In this document: in pieces, positions 61,745 to 64,000 of the stretch
Layout: the number at the start of each line of letters is the position of its first letter
Numbering within the stretch: position 1 is the first letter of the stretch
Assembly (NCBI RefSeq): GCF_023156505.1
Contig: NZ_JALNMJ010000025.1
Span: forward strand, 21,412-85,411
Direction of reading: 5' to 3'
Source of the DNA: Roseibium sediminicola
Lineage (GTDB): Bacteria > Pseudomonadota > Alphaproteobacteria > Rhizobiales > Stappiaceae
Length of the DNA stretch: 64,000 nucleotides
Notes under the pieces: model-generated
Database searches by the model: none
The model's input: the letters and a program-made list of their open reading frames with translations, nothing else
What the model was told of the DNA's origin: nothing
Made by a program: the position numbers and the translations under genes

Positions 61745-62679
61745 CCGGAGACAACGGCGATATCGTCGTCCGCGCCGAAGGCCTGGTGAAGAGCTTCAAG
61801 GGCTTCCGCGCCGTCGACGGGCTGGATCTCACCATTGAGCGCGGCATGATCTACGGCTTTCTAGGTCCGAACGGCTGCGGCAAGACCACCGCCATGCGCA
61901 TGCTGACAGGACTTCTGACCCCGACCGAAGGCACGGTCGAGGTGCTCGGCCTGTCCGTGCCCAAGGACGCGGAAACACTGAAATACCGGATCGGCTACAT
62001 GACCCAGACCTTTTCGCTCTATGGCGACCTGACGGTGCTGGAAAATCTCAATTTCATGGCGACCATCTACGGGCTGTCCGGCAAAAAGCGCAAACAGCGC
62101 ATCGGTGAGGTCATGGAACGCTATGAGCTGACCGATCTTGGCAAGCGCTTCGCCGGCAAGATGAGCGGCGGCCAGCGCCAGCGCCTGGCGCTCGCGACCG
62201 CCGTCCTGCACGAGCCGCAGCTGCTCTTTCTGGACGAGCCGACCTCGGCGGTCGATCCGGAATCGCGCCGGCATTTCTGGGAACAACTGTTCGACCTGGT
62301 CGATGGCGGCACCTCGATCGTGGTGACCACACATTTCATGGACGAGGCGGAGCGCTGCCACAAGATCGCGATCCTGGAATCCGGTCAGAAACGGGCAGAT
62401 GGCGCGCCAAAAGACCTGATGAACGCCATGGGGGCGAATGTGGTCGAGATCGAGGGTCCCAATCTCAGAGACATCCGCAGGCATCTGCTTGGCAGCGACG
62501 GCATCATGGCCGCCGCCCAGCTCGGCGCAAGGCTGCGGGTACTTGTCAGGCAGGAAATCACCGACCCGGCGGAATTCCTCAAAGCCAAGCCTGAGACCAA
62601 TGGGGCCAGCCTGATCGAACAGGTGCGGCCGAACCTGGAGGATGTCTTCGTGACAGCGACGGGGGAAGGCCGCCAATGA
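61741..62679 (+). CDS. ABC exporter ATP-binding protein (YbhF-like)
   Basis: A 312-residue ABC ATPase. Walker A is GPNGCGKTT near residue 42, the signature is MSGGQRQRLALA and Walker B is LLFLDEPTSAVDPESRR. The C-terminal extension (about 230-312) with an EDVFVTATGEGRQ end is the usual tail of ABC-2 drug exporters. It powers the permease encoded next, and its start overlaps the HlyD gene by 4 bp. Confidence 0.93.
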   Translation: MTGDNGDIVVRAEGLVKSFKGFRAVDGLDLTIERGMIYGFLGPNGCGKTTAMRMLTGLLTPTEGTVEVLGLSVPKDAETLKYRIGYMTQTFSLYGDLTVLENLNFMATIYGLSGKKRKQRIGEVMERYELTDLGKRFAGKMSGGQRQRLALATAVLHEPQLLFLDEPTSAVDPESRRHFWEQLFDLVDGGTSIVVTTHFMDEAERCHKIAILESGQKRADGAPKDLMNAMGANVVEIEGPNLRDIRRHLLGSDGIMAAAQLGARLRVLVRQEITDPAEFLKAKPETNGASLIEQVRPNLEDVFVTATGEGRQ

Positions 62680-63824
62680 TCCGCCCGCTCTCCCGCATTG
62701 CCGCGATCTTTTCCAAGGAACTGGCGCAGCTCCGCCGCGACCGTATGACCTTCGGCATGGTGATCATGATCCCGCTGATCCAGCTGATCCTGTTCGGCTA
62801 TGCCATCAACACCAATGTGCGCGACATTCCGGTCGCTGTCGTCGACCAGAGCCAGACCGGTCTCAGCCGCATCCTGATCCAGATGGTCGAGGCGACCCGG
62901 GTGGTGAAGGTCACCGAGCGCTATGTCACTGTTGAAGAGGCCGAGGACGCCATCAAGGCGGCGCGGGTACGGGCAGCGTTCATCCTGCCCGACGACCTGT
63001 CCCAGCGGGTGGCCCGCTCGCCCGCGGTCGGCCTCGGCACGCCGCCGTCCACGAACGAGGAGACCAGCCGCCCCGTGGCGCAATGGATCGTCGACGGTTC
63101 GGACACGATGATCGCCAGCTCGATCAAGGCGCTACGCAACATGCCGCTCGCCGAGCTCAACCGGCAGGCTCCGAACCGGGCAACACCGACCTTCGAGGTC
63201 GCCCTCTTCTTCAACCCGGAACAGCGCACGGCGATCAACATCGTGCCCGGCCTGGTCGGCATCATCCTGACCATGACCATGATCATGTTCACCTCCGCAG
63301 CCATCGTGCGCGAGCGCGAGCGCGGCAACATGGAAATGCTGATCAACACGCCCGTGCGGTCGATCGAGCTGATGATCGGCAAGATCATCCCCTATATCTT
63401 CATCGGCCTGCTTCAGACCGTGATCATTCTGGGGCTCGGCCACATCCTCTTCAACGTGCCGTTCGGCGACAAGACGGTGGATCTCTTCGTCGGTACGCTG
63501 CTTTTCATCGGCGCCAGCCTGTCGCTCGGCCTGGTGCTGTCGACCATCGCCCAGAGCCAGCTGCAGGCGACCCAGATGACGGTGTTCGTGCTGCTGCCGT
63601 CGATCCTGCTGTCGGGCTTCATGTTCCCTTACGAGGGCATGCCCGTGATCGCGCAATATATCGCCGAAGCCTTCCCGGCGACCCATTTCATGCGCATGAT
63701 CCGCGGCTTTGTGCTGCGCGACGCCAGTCTCCTCGACCTGCACCGCGACGTGCTCTGGATGATCGGCTTCTTCGTCATCGGCATGGTCGTCGCCGCGCTC
63801 AGGTTCAAGAAGCGGCTGGATTGA
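62676..63824 (+). CDS. ABC-2 type exporter permease (YbhR-like)
   Basis: A 382-residue inner-membrane permease. An N-terminal helix (about 22-42) is followed by a long periplasmic domain and five further helices, with the ABC-2 core from about 190 (NIVPGLVGIILTMTMIMFTS and RERERGNMEMLINTPV). The 4-bp overlap with the ATPase gene indicates coupling. With HlyD and the ATPase it makes a tripartite efflux system. E. coli YbhFSR has two permeases; here only one is seen before the repeat and IS. Confidence 0.92.
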   Translation: MIRPLSRIAAIFSKELAQLRRDRMTFGMVIMIPLIQLILFGYAINTNVRDIPVAVVDQSQTGLSRILIQMVEATRVVKVTERYVTVEEAEDAIKAARVRAAFILPDDLSQRVARSPAVGLGTPPSTNEETSRPVAQWIVDGSDTMIASSIKALRNMPLAELNRQAPNRATPTFEVALFFNPEQRTAINIVPGLVGIILTMTMIMFTSAAIVRERERGNMEMLINTPVRSIELMIGKIIPYIFIGLLQTVIILGLGHILFNVPFGDKTVDLFVGTLLFIGASLSLGLVLSTIAQSQLQATQMTVFVLLPSILLSGFMFPYEGMPVIAQYIAEAFPATHFMRMIRGFVLRDASLLDLHRDVLWMIGFFVIGMVVAALRFKKRLD

Positions 63825-63857
63825 GTTTTTTTTTCGGCTTCTTTCTCTTTTCCAGAG

Positions 63858-63894
63858 CGTCATCCTGAGGAGGACCGTCAGGTCCGTCTCGAAG
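63858..63894. repeat. Truncated family C repeat at the IS110 junction
   Basis: CGTCATCCTGAGGAGGACCG through GTCTCGAAG matches the left arm of the repeat at 60548-60655, then similarity stops abruptly at 63894, just before the IS110 gene end. Confidence 0.75.
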
Positions 63895-64000
63895 CAACCG
63901 TGTTTGTTATGTGATCATAGGCTGCCATTCCTTGTCGTCTCTGACCATGGCGTTGAGAATGGTCAGGAGCTTCCTGGTGCAGGCGATGATCGCCTGTTTC
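63895..64000 (-). mobile_element. IS110-family insertion sequence (one end, cut by right edge)
   Basis: The left end of an IS110-type element. It is placed from the point where the family C repeat breaks off to the window edge. It contains the transposase C-terminus. The exact IS terminus is inferred, as IS110 elements lack long terminal inverted repeats. Confidence 0.65.
63907..64000 (-). CDS. IS110-family transposase, C-terminal end (partial)
   Basis: Thirty codons of a gene that starts beyond the right edge. The reading (KQAIIACTRKLLTILNAMVR then DDKEWQPMIT and stop at 63907) matches the end of IS110-family DEDD transposases, in which ...RKLLTILNAMVRD...W is strongly conserved (Transposase_20 region). 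It is too short for a subgroup call. Confidence 0.8.
   Translation of the reverse strand, partial: KQAIIACTRKLLTILNAMVRDDKEWQPMIT

Overview
The window is GC-rich (roughly 62-65% by eye), densely coded chromosomal DNA from an alphaproteobacterium, most likely of the Hyphomicrobiales (Rhizobiales) and plausibly a marine Stappiaceae member such as Roseibium/Labrenzia. This placement is inference. It rests on a BA14K-family protein, a FabI-DUF3141 gene pair, a fused OppDF-type ATPase, several families of 110-150 bp palindromic intergenic repeats and the codon style. No rRNA, tRNA, CRISPR array, prophage or plasmid backbone was seen. One insertion sequence (IS110 type) enters at the right edge.

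Layout. 1-7.7 kb: a chemoreceptor cut by the left edge, then a minus-strand operon for homogentisate breakdown (hmgA, an RNase Z-like MBL hydrolase, a fumarylacetoacetase, a second MBL protein with an altered metal motif, a DinB-fold protein, and a flavin monooxygenase overlapping a 63-aa DUF2783 protein). The last two resemble the two-part 3-hydroxyphenylacetate 6-hydroxylase MhaAB. No zeta-class maleylacetoacetate isomerase is present, so the DinB protein is a candidate for that step. 7.9-16.2 kb: a complete chemoreceptor divergent from hmgA, then single genes (GFA enzyme, NTF2-like protein, HerA-like ATPase, periplasmic binding protein, bicupin, DUF2867 protein, nitroreductase). 16.2-24.1 kb: DMT exporter with divergent LysR, MFS pump, malonyl-CoA synthetase, TrhA/hemolysin III protein, L,D-transpeptidase and M19 dipeptidase. 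24.4-30.7 kb: GntR regulator and a complete oligopeptide ABC importer.

30.9-45 kb: BA14K protein, ABC-F ATPase, flavin reductase, XRE-cupin/GNAT operon, an orphan KAS II (FabF) behind a MarR regulator with two perfect 12-bp palindromes, HdeD-like protein, a gamma-butyrobetaine hydroxylase-like oxygenase, a methyltransferase of lower GC, RNA-modification enzymes (RsuA family, RsmC-like) and a GDYXXLXY/DUF2157 membrane pair. 45-52.4 kb: FabI plus a PhaC-like DUF3141 protein with a histone-H1-like tail, then divergent katG and oxyR. 52.4-64 kb: MFS transporter, two adjacent methyltransferases with divergent LysR, a TPR protein, a secreted alpha/beta hydrolase, an orphan ParA ATPase, and a YbhG/YbhF/YbhR-like export system (HlyD, ATPase, permease).

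The most notable signals are the homogentisate operon with its missing canonical isomerase and unusual MBL protein, the recurrent palindromic repeats (one pair with compensatory end changes, one apparently split by the IS110 element), and several well-formed dyad operators next to their regulator genes. No clearly novel defence or mobile system was recognised.
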